A stretch of DNA of 48,642 nt from Candidatus Uhrbacteria bacterium (lineage in GTDB: Bacteria > Patescibacteriota > Patescibacteriia > UBA9934 > GWF2-40-263). Of the stretch, positions 1-9,129 are shown piece after piece. The stretch spans positions 1 through 48,642 of the forward strand of contig DOJV01000006.1 of NCBI GenBank assembly GCA_003511125.1. Reading direction: 5' to 3'. Every line of letters starts with the position of its first letter. The first letter of the stretch is position 1. Position numbers and translations under genes: made by a program. The notes below the pieces were generated by a model. It was not told where the DNA came from, ran no database searches, and was given only the letters and a program-made list of their open reading frames with translations.

Positions 1-69
1 CCTACGCCTCCTACGCCTCCTACGGCCTCCTACGCCTTCTACGCCTTCTACGCCTTCTACGCCTTCTAC
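1..69 (+). repeat. 9-base tandem repeat, TTCTACGCC/TCCTACGCC type
   Basis: About seven to eight copies of a 9-base unit (CTACGCCTC, then CTACGCCTT) run from the window edge. One copy carries an extra G (CTACGGCCTC), which breaks the period and shifts any reading frame crossing it. Translated in the best frame the array gives a Thr/Pro/Ser linker (TPS repeats). Related TTCTACG 9-mers occur in noncoding DNA at 11174-11231 and 25838-25966. Confidence 0.8.
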
Positions 70-192
70 CACCTCCACAACCGAAGTCCTTCTGGTTTGG
101 GAGCGACTGCTTTCCGCTCCGGGGAGTTCTACTGACATCCATGAAATCCGTATCGGGCCGCCGACCAAGGGGGTGGGGTCACAGCGCCTCCG

Positions 193-504
193 GTGGCTCG
201 GGTTGAAGCTTTGGGTGGCGACACTTTCGAACTCTCGGTGATATGGGCGCCTCACTTGGACTTGAATGGCGGTTTCAACTTCAAGTACAGGTGTTCCGAT
301 CCTCGGATCGGTGGCCGAACTCTTGTTGTGACCATTGGAGCAGAGGTCGACGGGGAGTTCCAGAGCCTTCGGTTCGAGGCTGTCTTTGTCGAAGACCCGG
401 GCAACGGGTTCCTGGCTCAGATCAGAAGCCTTCATGGTTTTCCTGAACCAGGCTGTCTGGCAAAGTTCGTCTCGCCAGAACTGGTGGTGCTCGCGATCGA
501 ATAG
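193..504 (+). CDS. Hypothetical protein, GC-rich, probably the 3' end of a disrupted larger gene
   Basis: I do not recognise the family. The 103-residue frame (GTG start) is acidic and looks like a beta-rich domain (FNFKYRCSD, RTLVVTIGAE, LRFEAVFVED). It has no clear ribosome binding site. Upstream, base 2 onward in another frame encodes a TPSTPS linker followed by TEVLLVWERLL, which runs until about base 165. A single slip near the G-rich stretch at 164-180 would join that linker to this domain. I therefore infer the tail of a longer exported or surface protein with two frame breaks (the extra G near base 24 and one near 170), either real decay or sequencing slips. It is far richer in GC than the gene that follows. 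Confidence 0.5.
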   Translation: MARVEALGGDTFELSVIWAPHLDLNGGFNFKYRCSDPRIGGRTLVVTIGAEVDGEFQSLRFEAVFVEDPGNGFLAQIRSLHGFPEPGCLAKFVSPELVVLAIE

Positions 505-572
505 GTGGCATCTTGTCACTCCGTTTCGTCTTCGATCTTGTGATTCGTACGAGGTCGATTTTTTTTGGGATT

Positions 573-602
573 AAAAAAGAGACAGAACGTCGTTCTATCT
601 CT
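573..602 (-). terminator. Rho-independent terminator for the 633-2759 gene
   Basis: A 12-base stem (AGAGACAGAACG against CGTTCTATCTCT, one C/A mismatch) with a one-base centre is followed, on the minus strand, by six T. Confidence 0.75.
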
Positions 603-632
603 ACAATACAATTTTTACGCTTTTATCCAAAC

Positions 633-2759
633 TTACCTCCCATACTCAAAAATCGTCACTCGGCCTTCTTGTACGCTCCACCAATTATCGGTCGTGGTTT
701 TGGCTGTCTCGATAATTTTTTCCGCTTGCCACCAATAATCGCTAACTAAATAATAAACCTTGTCCACTCCAACCAAATCCATGGCCGCAAGCGCGGTTTC
801 ACGAGCTGGGTGTTCGTTCATTTCCAAAAAAATCTGATAAAGCTCGCCGCCAGTAGGAATCGGGTAATAAAACTGCTCGCCGTAGTAGTGGACGAAGCCG
901 AATTGGCTTAAGGCGGCGGCGGCGGCTGATTGGTTGGCTAGGACAACAAAATCGTTTTGACCGGCGTCTTTTTCGACATCTAGGGCCGCGGCAATATCGG
1001 CCTGACTAACATTAAAACCATGACTGGTTTCGTAAACGTCTTGGCGCGGATAGTTAAGGTAAAACGCCGAAACCATGAGAGCCGAGAGTAAAACAATTAC
1101 GCCGGTTCGCAAAACAATCGGTTTTTCTTTTAGTGATGTTAACGAGCGACCGGCAAAAATAATTAAAAAAGGTAGTAAACAGAAAATCGCCAAAGGCAAA
1201 AGACGCGCGGTGTAATTGCCGCGTTCATAATCAATCAGAAACGAGAAATCCACGGCCGCGCCCATAACCACAAAGTTTATAAAAAGCATGGCGGCCATGG
1301 CCAAATAAATTCTTAAAGGTTTTAATACGGTTTTTCGAGCGTAAAAAATTCCAATAATTGCTCCTAAAATAATCAGGGCGATTTGATTCCAGCCAAAGAA
1401 GTAAACAAAGTCGAGTAAAGGCGAAAAATGGTTTTCCAAAAACAAATCGAGACGCAGGTTGTGGACAAGTTGGCTTGGGGTCAAGGCCGAGAAATTTAAG
1501 TTTAGGCCTTGTCCGGAGCGCCAGCTGTTTATGGCAAACGAGGCTGGTAAAGCAAAAGAACCGAATAAAATTATTATCCAAGAAAAAACCCTGGCTAAAC
1601 CCGGAAATTTTTGTTGAGGATCATCGGGGTTGGTGGCTAAAAGGGCCAGGAAGAGTAGGGCGGGGATTCCGGCGATGGGGTGGATAAGTAGAGCGGTTAT
1701 GGCTCCAAAGATGAGCGGCCAGAGTGGTTGATTGTTTCGATCAATTAATCGCGGGCTGGCCATTAGGATTATTAGAACAAACCAGAGGTTCCCTAAACCT
1801 TGAGGTGTGGTGACAATAAAAGAAGAGAGGGGAATTAGAAATAGAAAAGGTAAACTGCGAACAGCGCTGGTTTTTTCTTTTAAAGCATGGGCCGCGGCCG
1901 AAAGCCAGGCCAATGGCAACAAGAGTGCGGTAAGTAAAGGCAGAAGAAGTTTGTCTGCCCAGTCGATGGGGATTTGAAAACCGTGATGCAAAAAAAGTAC
2001 CATGGCGTATTGGCCGATGTAATAAAAAGGTGTGGGTGTGATGGTGCCAAATTCAGCGATGTGGCCCTCGGTAGCCTGGTGAATAAAAGCATCAAAACCA
2101 TAACCAATGGGAAAAACCATTAGGACCACGGAAAGAAAAACAAATAAAGCCAGTGAGACTAAAGGAATAGTTAGGGTTCGTTCGTGACCTTTGGCAGTTA
2201 AGGCTACTAAGAGCAAGGAAGCCAAACCAAAAGTTAAAAAGATGGCCGGAGTTACAACTTCCCAGGGAGAACGAACCGCTTCGGTGGTGGCGGCTTGGTT
2301 GATTAGGAGACCGGTGGCGGCTAAGAGAGAAACTGCGGTAGCGACGGCGATCCAGACTGATTTTTTGATCTGATGTTTTAAACCGGACAAAATATTATGA
2401 ACGGCGGCAACTTTTTTAAAAGCTGCGGGCTGGCGTTGCCAAAGTAGCCAAACCAAAGAAGGGGCGATTAGGATTATGACCACAACCACCGGTTTGGTAA
2501 AATTTGCCAGATAATAAGCCAGCGAACCGATAATGGCCACCAAAGAAAAAGCGGTAAAAAAACCAAAAAGAAGTTGGGTTAAGCGACCTTCACGCGGGGT
2601 CGTGGCGCGGCCAAGTGGCGGGATTATCAGGAAAGCAAAAAAAACCAAAAGGATTACCGCAGTCAACTCTGACTTGAAGACAAAAGTGTTGGCAACAAAA
2701 GTTGCTAGAAAAATTATGCTTAACGTGGTAAACTTCATATTAGTTAAAAGTCGTTTCAT
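633..2759 (-). CDS. Large polytopic membrane protein, GT-C-like
   Basis: A 708-residue integral membrane protein with many hydrophobic segments from about residue 8 to 560 and a soluble C-terminal part. The C-terminus (VGVDKVYYLVSDYWW, then VTIFEYGR) resembles the extracytoplasmic ends of GT-C fold glycosyltransferases, but I see no decisive catalytic motif, so the function is inferred. I chose ATG 2759 rather than the longer frame from 2819, because the longer one would overlap the divergent gene at 2777; ATG 2738 is another option. It heads away from the phospholipid and GT39-like genes and may belong to the same envelope assembly block. Confidence 0.7.
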   Translation of the reverse strand: MKRLLTNMKFTTLSIIFLATFVANTFVFKSELTAVILLVFFAFLIIPPLGRATTPREGRLTQLLFGFFTAFSLVAIIGSLAYYLANFTKPVVVVIILIAPSLVWLLWQRQPAAFKKVAAVHNILSGLKHQIKKSVWIAVATAVSLLAATGLLINQAATTEAVRSPWEVVTPAIFLTFGLASLLLVALTAKGHERTLTIPLVSLALFVFLSVVLMVFPIGYGFDAFIHQATEGHIAEFGTITPTPFYYIGQYAMVLFLHHGFQIPIDWADKLLLPLLTALLLPLAWLSAAAHALKEKTSAVRSLPFLFLIPLSSFIVTTPQGLGNLWFVLIILMASPRLIDRNNQPLWPLIFGAITALLIHPIAGIPALLFLALLATNPDDPQQKFPGLARVFSWIIILFGSFALPASFAINSWRSGQGLNLNFSALTPSQLVHNLRLDLFLENHFSPLLDFVYFFGWNQIALIILGAIIGIFYARKTVLKPLRIYLAMAAMLFINFVVMGAAVDFSFLIDYERGNYTARLLPLAIFCLLPFLIIFAGRSLTSLKEKPIVLRTGVIVLLSALMVSAFYLNYPRQDVYETSHGFNVSQADIAAALDVEKDAGQNDFVVLANQSAAAAALSQFGFVHYYGEQFYYPIPTGGELYQIFLEMNEHPARETALAAMDLVGVDKVYYLVSDYWWQAEKIIETAKTTTDNWWSVQEGRVTIFEYGR

Positions 2760-2776
2760 ACGTTTAATATAATACC
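2760..2776. promoter_or_regulatory. 17-base divergent start region with -10-like sequences on both strands
   Basis: TATAAT lies at 2768-2773 on the plus strand, only three bases before ATG 2777. On the minus strand TATTAT/TATATT lies a few bases before ATG 2759. If these are real -10 boxes, transcripts would be leaderless or start inside the annotated genes. Confidence 0.35.
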
Positions 2777-3397
2777 ATGTTTTCCAGATTTCTTGATTTT
2801 TTGAAGCACTTCCACCCATCGGCCGAACGTGACCCGTATCGGTTATTTCCGCATGATCATTTAATGAAATTTTTGATTTTGCCTTTGATTCCCCGGTTTG
2901 TTTTGCCTAATCATGTTACGATTTTGCGTATATTAATGACACCGTTTGTTCTTTGGTTTTTATATACCGGTCAGTATGCTATTGGTGTACCTTTGTTTTT
3001 TGTTGCCGCTCTGACCGATGCTATCGATGGTTCATTAGCTAGGGTTCGTAAACAAATCACTCCTTGGGGTACGATAGTTGATCCTATTGCCGACAAACTT
3101 TTAATTGGTTTGGTAGTTTTACTCTTCGTAATTCAGTATTTTGGTTTGTTCTTTGGTTTGTTGATTTTGTTTTTTGAAATAGTTATTATTGTCGGTGGTT
3201 TGATTCGTAAACACCAAGGTAAGTTTGTTAGTGCTAATGTCTTTGGCAAGATAAAAATGTTTTTGCAGGTGGCTGGTGTACTCTTTTTGTTTATTTCTTT
3301 ATGGATGGATTTTGATTTGTTTCGCAGCGTGTCTTTTGGTGCTTTTACCGTGGCTATTGTTTTTGCCCTTTTGAGTCTGTTGTCTTATGGTATCTAA
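2777..3397 (+). CDS. CDP-alcohol phosphatidyltransferase family protein
   Basis: A 206-residue membrane enzyme of the family that moves a phosphatidyl group from a CDP-activated lipid to an alcohol (PgsA-type). The family signature D-x2-D-G-x2-A-R-x(8-9)-G-x3-D-x3-D is intact around residues 80-105 (DAIDGSLARV, then WGTIVDPIADK), supplying the metal-binding aspartates. Four to five further hydrophobic helices follow. The length fits the family. The alcohol substrate cannot be told from sequence; phosphatidylglycerophosphate synthase is the usual role. The stop overlaps the next gene by 11 bases, so the two are probably co-translated. Confidence 0.88.
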   Translation: MFSRFLDFLKHFHPSAERDPYRLFPHDHLMKFLILPLIPRFVLPNHVTILRILMTPFVLWFLYTGQYAIGVPLFFVAALTDAIDGSLARVRKQITPWGTIVDPIADKLLIGLVVLLFVIQYFGLFFGLLILFFEIVIIVGGLIRKHQGKFVSANVFGKIKMFLQVAGVLFLFISLWMDFDLFRSVSFGAFTVAIVFALLSLLSYGI

Positions 3398-5039
3398 AAA
3401 TCGTCGCGATTTAATAATCTTGGCGGTTGTCGGATTAATTTTTTTTCTTTCGACTTTGGTTTTAGTTAATTTAAGCCCGACTTATTCTTCGCCAGACGAG
3501 ACGGCTAATGCTTTTTTTGCCGAAACTTTTGCCACTCAAGGTCAATTGTTTTCTTTTGAGCCATTTAATACGGTGTTGGGCGATGTTTTGTTTCCTCGGA
3601 GTGTTATTTCTTTTTCCGGTCGTTTATTGCCGATCGGTTTTTTGGGTTTACCGATAATTTTTGGTTTTTTGATGCGACTTTTTGGTTTTTGGAGTTTGGC
3701 TTTTTGGACGCCGTTTTTTGCTGTTTTGGCCATGTGGGCTTGGTACGGCTTAATTCGAAAAATTTTTAATCGTCAAGTGGCTTTGTTTTCCGCCCTGCTT
3801 TTAGTTACTCATCCGGCTTGGTGGTATTGGTCGGGGCGGCCGTTAATGCCTAACGTGACTTTTGTTAGTTTTTTAATTTTTTCGGGATTTTTTTTGGTGG
3901 TAAAACCCATCAAGTTTTTAAAAAAAGATTGGGCCGGGTTGGATCCGTTTTTGGCCGGCCTTTGTTTTAGTTTGTCTTTATGGATTAGAAGTTTTGAATT
4001 TTTTTGGCTGGCACCTTTAATTTTTCTTGGTGTAATAGTTTTAAGAAAATATTTTTCCTGGAAAACCGTGGTTTTGTTTTTGGCCACTAGTTTGTTGGCC
4101 ATCGTGCCTCTGTTGTTTTTTAACAATTCGTTATACGGTGAGCCTTGGAAAACCGGATACAACATAACCAGCCCGACATTTTTAGAAAACAATTCGTCCC
4201 AAATCGATGAAGACGAATCTCTGGATCAGAATCCGACCATTGTTTCCTCGACCTCGCTTTTATCGGCCATCAGTCTGCCTTTTGGTTGGCACCCACGGAC
4301 GGCCGTTCGACACATTTTTGATTACGGACTTTTGATGTTTTGGTGGTTAACCATTCCGGCCGCAGTGGGTTTTTTTCTGCTTTGGCCGCGAAAAAAAGAC
4401 CAGGCCAAGGTCAAAGATTTTCACGGGTTTTATTTAATGACTTTTGTTTTTTCGGTTCTTTGGTTTGGTTTAATTTATGGCAGTTGGACGATTCACGATA
4501 ATCCCGACTTGGCGGCCGTAGCCATTGTTAATTCTTACACTCGTTATTGGTTGCCGGTTTTTGTTTTGTCTACACCTTTGGTGGCTTTGGTTTTGGTTAA
4601 GCTGATGGTGACGGTTAAAAAGTTTGGTCGTCTTTTGGCTCTGGCCGGTCTTTTGGTTATTGTCGGTTTAAGTTTTAATTCAGTTTTTTTCTCGTCTAAT
4701 GATAGTCTTTGGCCAATGCGTCAACGTTTAATTGGGGCCGCAACAACTCATAATCGCCTGCTCGAACTTACGGAAATCGATTCAGTGATTGTGGTCGATC
4801 GGGCCGACAAGTTGTTTTTTCCGGATCGCCGAGTGCGTTATCCTTTGCGTGATGAAAGTACTTATACGTTAATGCCGCAAATTGTCGAACTTGCTCCGTT
4901 GTATTATTTTGGTATTACTTTTCCAGAAATTGATTTAGAATATTTGAACGGAGAAAAATTAAAAGCCCTGGGTTTGCAAATTAATTTTATCGAAAATTTC
5001 GGTATCGAGTCTTTGTACCGCATAACCGCACTCGAGTAA
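3387..5039 (+). CDS. GT39/ArnT-like membrane glycosyltransferase
   Basis: A 550-residue polytopic protein. The first membrane helix is followed by a short loop with SPDE (about residues 33-36), the acidic catalytic loop typical of dolichyl- or polyprenyl-phosphate-sugar glycosyltransferases of the GT39/PMT/ArnT group. About ten more hydrophobic segments and a soluble end (EIDSVIVVDRADKLFFPDRR) follow. It should transfer sugar from a lipid-linked donor on the outer face of the membrane; the acceptor is unknown. It overlaps the gene before it by 11 bases and abuts the next. Confidence 0.78.
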   Translation: MVSKNRRDLIILAVVGLIFFLSTLVLVNLSPTYSSPDETANAFFAETFATQGQLFSFEPFNTVLGDVLFPRSVISFSGRLLPIGFLGLPIIFGFLMRLFGFWSLAFWTPFFAVLAMWAWYGLIRKIFNRQVALFSALLLVTHPAWWYWSGRPLMPNVTFVSFLIFSGFFLVVKPIKFLKKDWAGLDPFLAGLCFSLSLWIRSFEFFWLAPLIFLGVIVLRKYFSWKTVVLFLATSLLAIVPLLFFNNSLYGEPWKTGYNITSPTFLENNSSQIDEDESLDQNPTIVSSTSLLSAISLPFGWHPRTAVRHIFDYGLLMFWWLTIPAAVGFFLLWPRKKDQAKVKDFHGFYLMTFVFSVLWFGLIYGSWTIHDNPDLAAVAIVNSYTRYWLPVFVLSTPLVALVLVKLMVTVKKFGRLLALAGLLVIVGLSFNSVFFSSNDSLWPMRQRLIGAATTHNRLLELTEIDSVIVVDRADKLFFPDRRVRYPLRDESTYTLMPQIVELAPLYYFGITFPEIDLEYLNGEKLKALGLQINFIENFGIESLYRITALE

Positions 5040-5045
5040 TTGTTT

Positions 5046-6524
5046 ATGAATGAATCTCGTCAAAAAAATATTACTAGAATTATTCAAAGTCTAATTATTT
5101 TATTGCCAGGCCTGGTTTTTGTTTGGTTAATCAATATTGATTTAGTGCCAGCCGGGGTTTTTGAAACTACTCGAGCGGTTAACGAACGCTCGCCCTATAT
5201 CGACCAGGTTTTACCCGATGCTCGTGTCGAGGCGCCGCAACAATTATCTAATGCTGAATGGTCGCAAAAAATTATTGGTGATCCGGCTTTCTTTTTTGTT
5301 CACCCGCAACGTTTCTTTGATCAGGTGGAAACGGAAATCCGTTTTAAGAATTCTAATTTGCCGATTGTTGAACTGGGAATTTTGGCTGACGCCACCACTG
5401 GCGCTTACGCCCTTGAGCCTTTGCAAAATTTGCTGATCGATAATTCCAAGTGGTCCCGTTTGGTGTCTGATGATATTATTTTGCTTCAAAGAAATCCAAA
5501 ATTTGAAACCGTCGAAGATTTTTTGCGTCAACCGCCGGCGCGCTCGGAAATCGCTACCTATCATTATGGTTTGACCGAGCCTTATCGATTATCCGGTTAT
5601 ACTCCAACTTCAATCCAAACCGTTTTAAATGTTTCTCTGCGCGGTTCGCATGAGTTTTATACTTATATCAAAAACGAAGACCTGAATTTTGTTTTTGCCT
5701 TTATGGACATGAACCGGCTGGTCGGCGAAGACACAGTTACACTTATTGCTATCGATGAAACCGGAAAATCAGTAGCCGAGATTCGAGCTCAAGACGATGG
5801 TAATACTTTAAACGATTCCAAGGCTTTGGGTTTGCGACAGTTAACTTTAAAAGCCACGGCCTTGCCAGAAGGTGTTTACAAAATTCAAATGAAAGCTTCA
5901 GAAGATATTTTCTTTCGTTCGATTGCTACGACTCAACAAAAAATTACTTTTTTAAATCAAATTTGGTTGGCCGATCAAGTCGGTTTCAGTGAACAGAATC
6001 GAACAACTGATTTTGTTACTGAAGGGAAAAATTTGAAGCTAGCCACAAGACACGCCAGCGGCGCTCAAACAATTACCATTGGTCGAGGTTCGGTGGCCAT
6101 TCTCGAGCCATACATTGAATATGAGTACGCGCCACCAGAAGCCGGTTTGGTTAAAGTAAATGTTCCCAAATCCGAAGATCTTTTGATTAGCTCCGACGGT
6201 CACCTGGCCTTTTCTCAGGCCCAATATTTTAATCCCGATCCGGTTCGTTTAACCGCGGAAAGTGATTTGGATCGTCTGAATGTCAATTATCTTATTGCCA
6301 AATACATCCCGCCGGTTCAAGATGGTGAGTGGTTGTTGGCTCGAGTTAAGTTTGCCACATCCAATGTTTCTTTCGAAGATAAAACTTGGAAATTCGTTTT
6401 GTCCTTACCAACCATTACCCAACCCGATCGTCAATTTTTTCTCAATTCCGTGACCATGAAATTTACTCGTCCTAAAACAACCTGGAACGAAGTTTGGGGA
6501 AAATTTAAAGAATATGTTTTTTAA
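5046..6524 (+). CDS. Hypothetical membrane-anchored exported protein
   Basis: Unknown family. ATG 5046 is preferred to the TTG at 5040. One N-terminal membrane helix (about residues 11-30, SLIILLPGLVFVWLINID) is followed by roughly 450 residues that look beta-rich and extracytoplasmic. It lies between a GT39-like transferase and a small membrane protein, with an 11-base overlap at its 3' end, so it may serve the same envelope polysaccharide or glycoprotein step (inference). Confidence 0.7.
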   Translation: MNESRQKNITRIIQSLIILLPGLVFVWLINIDLVPAGVFETTRAVNERSPYIDQVLPDARVEAPQQLSNAEWSQKIIGDPAFFFVHPQRFFDQVETEIRFKNSNLPIVELGILADATTGAYALEPLQNLLIDNSKWSRLVSDDIILLQRNPKFETVEDFLRQPPARSEIATYHYGLTEPYRLSGYTPTSIQTVLNVSLRGSHEFYTYIKNEDLNFVFAFMDMNRLVGEDTVTLIAIDETGKSVAEIRAQDDGNTLNDSKALGLRQLTLKATALPEGVYKIQMKASEDIFFRSIATTQQKITFLNQIWLADQVGFSEQNRTTDFVTEGKNLKLATRHASGAQTITIGRGSVAILEPYIEYEYAPPEAGLVKVNVPKSEDLLISSDGHLAFSQAQYFNPDPVRLTAESDLDRLNVNYLIAKYIPPVQDGEWLLARVKFATSNVSFEDKTWKFVLSLPTITQPDRQFFLNSVTMKFTRPKTTWNEVWGKFKEYVF

Positions 6525-6882
6525 AAAAAGTGAAAAATTTCATCCGGCCGAAATAATAGCTCGGACTTTGTTTTTAACCTCGTTGATTTCGTTTGCAATT
6601 TTTTTAAGTCTTGATTTACTGCGCCCGGGTTTTGTTTCCCGAAGTTTTTCGGTTTTTGTTTTTTTGTTTGCGGCCTTGGTTTCCGGATTTTGGTGGGGCT
6701 GTCTAGCCAAAGCGAAAGAAGAAAAAACTTGGCCGGCCTGGTTGGCGGCTTCGATTTTTGGCTTCCTGGGCGTTTACCTGACCTGGCAATTCCGTGTCGA
6801 TCTCGGTGATTTTTTGGTTTTGATTATCCCGCTTGCCCTAATCACACCATTTCTTGTAAAGTACTTAATATCAAATAAATAA
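6514..6882 (+). CDS. Small four-helix membrane protein
   Basis: A 122-residue protein with about four hydrophobic helices (ARTLFLTSLISFAIFLSLDL, then VFVFLFAALVSGFWWG, ASIFGFLGVYLTW, FLVLIIPLALITPFLV). No family recognised. It overlaps the preceding gene by 11 bases and ends the envelope operon. Confidence 0.7.
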   Translation: MFFKKSEKFHPAEIIARTLFLTSLISFAIFLSLDLLRPGFVSRSFSVFVFLFAALVSGFWWGCLAKAKEEKTWPAWLAASIFGFLGVYLTWQFRVDLGDFLVLIIPLALITPFLVKYLISNK

Positions 6883-6933
6883 TCCCCCATCATTTGTCAT
6901 TTGATATTTAATAATTTGACGTTATCTTCCCTT

Positions 6934-7350
6934 ATGACCAACTGCCTTTTTTGCAACATTATCGCCGGTGAAATCCCTTGCCACAAAATTTACGAAGACG
7001 AAAACGTTTTGGCTTTTCTTGATATTAAACCGTTAAATCCCGGCCATACTTTAATTGTTCCCAAAAAACACGCCGAACATCTTTTGGAATCAACCAACGA
7101 AGAAGTTATGGCGGTTATGACCGCGGCCAAAAAAATCGCTCCGGGCATCATGGAAAGCGTCGGCGCCATGGGTTGCAATATTAATTTTAATGTTGGCCAT
7201 TCCGCCGGACAAATTATTTTTCATACGCATTTGCATATTATTCCTCGCTATGAAGACGATGGCTATAAAGAATGGTGTCGGACCGAAGATTTGATAGATA
7301 ATTTATCTGATGTGGCCGAGCGGATTCAAGAGGTTTTTGAAAGATTATGA
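6934..7350 (+). CDS. HIT family nucleotide hydrolase/transferase
   Basis: A 138-residue histidine-triad protein. The start at 6934 gives the usual N-terminus (NCLFCNIIAGEIPCHKIYED). The catalytic triad H-x-H-x-H is FHTHLHIIPR near residues 96-104, and a zinc-type C-x2-C sits at the N-terminus. Members hydrolyse nucleotide phosphoramidates or dinucleoside polyphosphates in the cytoplasm. The in-frame extension back to 6901 adds 11 residues unlike the family. It overlaps the next gene by four bases (ATGA), pointing to translational coupling. Confidence 0.93.
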   Translation: MTNCLFCNIIAGEIPCHKIYEDENVLAFLDIKPLNPGHTLIVPKKHAEHLLESTNEEVMAVMTAAKKIAPGIMESVGAMGCNINFNVGHSAGQIIFHTHLHIIPRYEDDGYKEWCRTEDLIDNLSDVAERIQEVFERL

Positions 7351-8528
7351 AAAAAGAAAAAACACCGAACTTCTTTTCGTTGGAACAGATGAAAATTCTT
7401 CTGGAACTAGTTTGCGTTGTTTTACGGAACGAAGATATAAACTCCACACGCTCGGCTAATGCATATTCAGAAATGTTAAGAATTTTTTTTGATGTTTTAA
7501 AAACCACATCCCTTGATCAAGAAAGAAAAAAGATTAAAAAAGCGTTCGAAGACTTGGTTTTTACGGATTTTTCCGAAATCTTATCGGATTTTTCACTAGC
7601 TTGTTTGAATACAGCTCAATATAAAAATTTTTTGGATTTACTTAACGAAGCAGTGACACTCGGTGTGACCAAAGAAGAAGATTGGCTGCAAGAATGCGCG
7701 GAATCTTTTGTTGGTCTGGGCCGGACAAAAGAAGCCGAAGAATTGGTAGCTGATTATTCTTTAACCAGACCTAGCGAGTTTTGGCCTTATATAATTTTAG
7801 GCGATATTTTTTATTTTTATCAAATTCAAAACACTAAACAAGATTTTAAAAAAGCCGAAGAATGGTATTATTATGCTTATGATCGAGGAATTTCAAAAGA
7901 TAATGAGGATGATTGGCACGTCTTATTAGAGCGTCTTGGCAGTGTCTGTATTGATAGATTACGCAGATCGGCCTATGACCGATTGTTAAAGATGTTTCAA
8001 GACAATAAAATAGGTGATTGGCGGCTTTTGTCTCAATGGAAAGAAGTGGTTTATTGCGCTGGTGCTGAAAATCCTCTACATCAACAAATAATTCAGGCGA
8101 TCGGTTTGTCGTCCGAGGGAATTGCCGATGCCAACGAGCGTTTAAAAGTTCTGCAAGACGCTTACAACCTGTCGCCGCAAAAACGCCTTGATGATTTTTC
8201 GCCATTTGAAATGGAAATTAACTGTCCTAAAGGAGAGCTGGAATTAAGATTTCGCGAGGAAATGTTTAATGGTTTTTTAGAACAGCACAAAGTCGATGCG
8301 CAATCCAAAAAGGAAGTTGATTCCAGATTTTTTCAAGATTTTTCTGATTTTCAAGTCACTTTTATGAACCAGAAAGATCCGATTATCGGCAAAAAAAGAA
8401 TTGTTTTAGTTAACAAGGAAAGGAAAAAGACCAAAAAACTTTTCGACGACGGCAGGTTGATTTGGACCGGCTTCGAGGTTTTTCGTAATCGTGATTATTT
8501 ATCTGAAAATTTAGAAATATGCCCATAG
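7347..8528 (+). CDS. Hypothetical protein with TPR-like helical repeats
   Basis: 393 residues, cytoplasmic, mostly helical. Residues about 120-230 have tetratricopeptide-like spacing (GRTKEAEELVADY, then DFKKAEEWYYYAYDRGI), while the ends are charged and not recognised. The start overlaps the HIT gene by four bases and the end overlaps the Nudix gene by ten, so all three look like one operon. Protein-binding adaptor is a guess from the fold. Confidence 0.65.
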   Translation: MKKEKTPNFFSLEQMKILLELVCVVLRNEDINSTRSANAYSEMLRIFFDVLKTTSLDQERKKIKKAFEDLVFTDFSEILSDFSLACLNTAQYKNFLDLLNEAVTLGVTKEEDWLQECAESFVGLGRTKEAEELVADYSLTRPSEFWPYIILGDIFYFYQIQNTKQDFKKAEEWYYYAYDRGISKDNEDDWHVLLERLGSVCIDRLRRSAYDRLLKMFQDNKIGDWRLLSQWKEVVYCAGAENPLHQQIIQAIGLSSEGIADANERLKVLQDAYNLSPQKRLDDFSPFEMEINCPKGELELRFREEMFNGFLEQHKVDAQSKKEVDSRFFQDFSDFQVTFMNQKDPIIGKKRIVLVNKERKKTKKLFDDGRLIWTGFEVFRNRDYLSENLEICP

Positions 8529-9055
8529 CAAAATGGACCAAACTTTCCTCCGAAGTTTTTCATGAAAACAAATGGTGGAAAGGAATTCACGATCGTTTTC
8601 GGTTGCCGAATGGTAAAGAAGGGGATTATTATTACATGTCAACGCCCGGTGGTGTATCTATTATTCCGGTAGATACAGATGGAAAAATTTTGTTTCTTCG
8701 GCAATATCGTTATATTTTTGATCAAGAAAGTTTGGAGTGCCCGGCCGGCGGAGTAAAACCTGGAAATTCTGAATTAGAAACAGCCAAGGCTGAACTGATC
8801 GAGGAAACAGGAAAAAAAGCAGAATTTTTTGATGAGGTAGGTCGTTTTGCTGTCGGTAGTGGACTGTTAGATGAAATGACAAAAGTTTTTGTGGCCAGAA
8901 ATTTGTCGCCGGCCTTTGCCGAAAAAGACGAAACCGAAGAATTCGAACTCGTCCGTCTGACGCCGGAAGAAGTCGACGAAGCGATTCTTCGCGGCGAAAT
9001 TTGGGATGGTTTTTCCATTTCCGCCTGGGCTATCGCTAAACCTTATTTAAAATAA
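8519..9055 (+). CDS. Nudix hydrolase, ADP-ribose pyrophosphatase-like
   Basis: 178 residues. The Nudix helix is at about residues 78-101 (AKAELIEETGKKA), keeping the metal-binding E-E-x-x-G core, although the usual R before the first E is A and the upstream E position is N. The surrounding pattern (ILFLRQYR, LECPAGGVKPG) is that of ADP-ribose or sugar-nucleotide pyrophosphatases. It probably cleans up sugar nucleotides; it lies just before the rhamnose genes but is separated by a 74-base gap. Confidence 0.88.
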   Translation: MPIAKWTKLSSEVFHENKWWKGIHDRFRLPNGKEGDYYYMSTPGGVSIIPVDTDGKILFLRQYRYIFDQESLECPAGGVKPGNSELETAKAELIEETGKKAEFFDEVGRFAVGSGLLDEMTKVFVARNLSPAFAEKDETEEFELVRLTPEEVDEAILRGEIWDGFSISAWAIAKPYLK

Positions 9056-9090
9056 TTCATCGATTCGTATATTCGGCACTTTTCGCGTGC

Positions 9091-9115
9091 CCCTCCATAG
9101 CCCGGCGACGGAGGG
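9091..9115 (+). other. Hairpin between the Nudix gene and rfbB
   Basis: CCCTCC pairs with GGAGGG around a 13-base loop. No T run follows, so this is not a clear terminator; it could be leader structure or a short intergenic repeat. Confidence 0.35.
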
Positions 9116-9129
9116 TAATTCGTAACAAT

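Noticed and set aside
1..69. CRISPR-like or minisatellite RNA element
   Set aside because: Nine-base period with no spacers; it fits a coding Thr/Pro/Ser linker.
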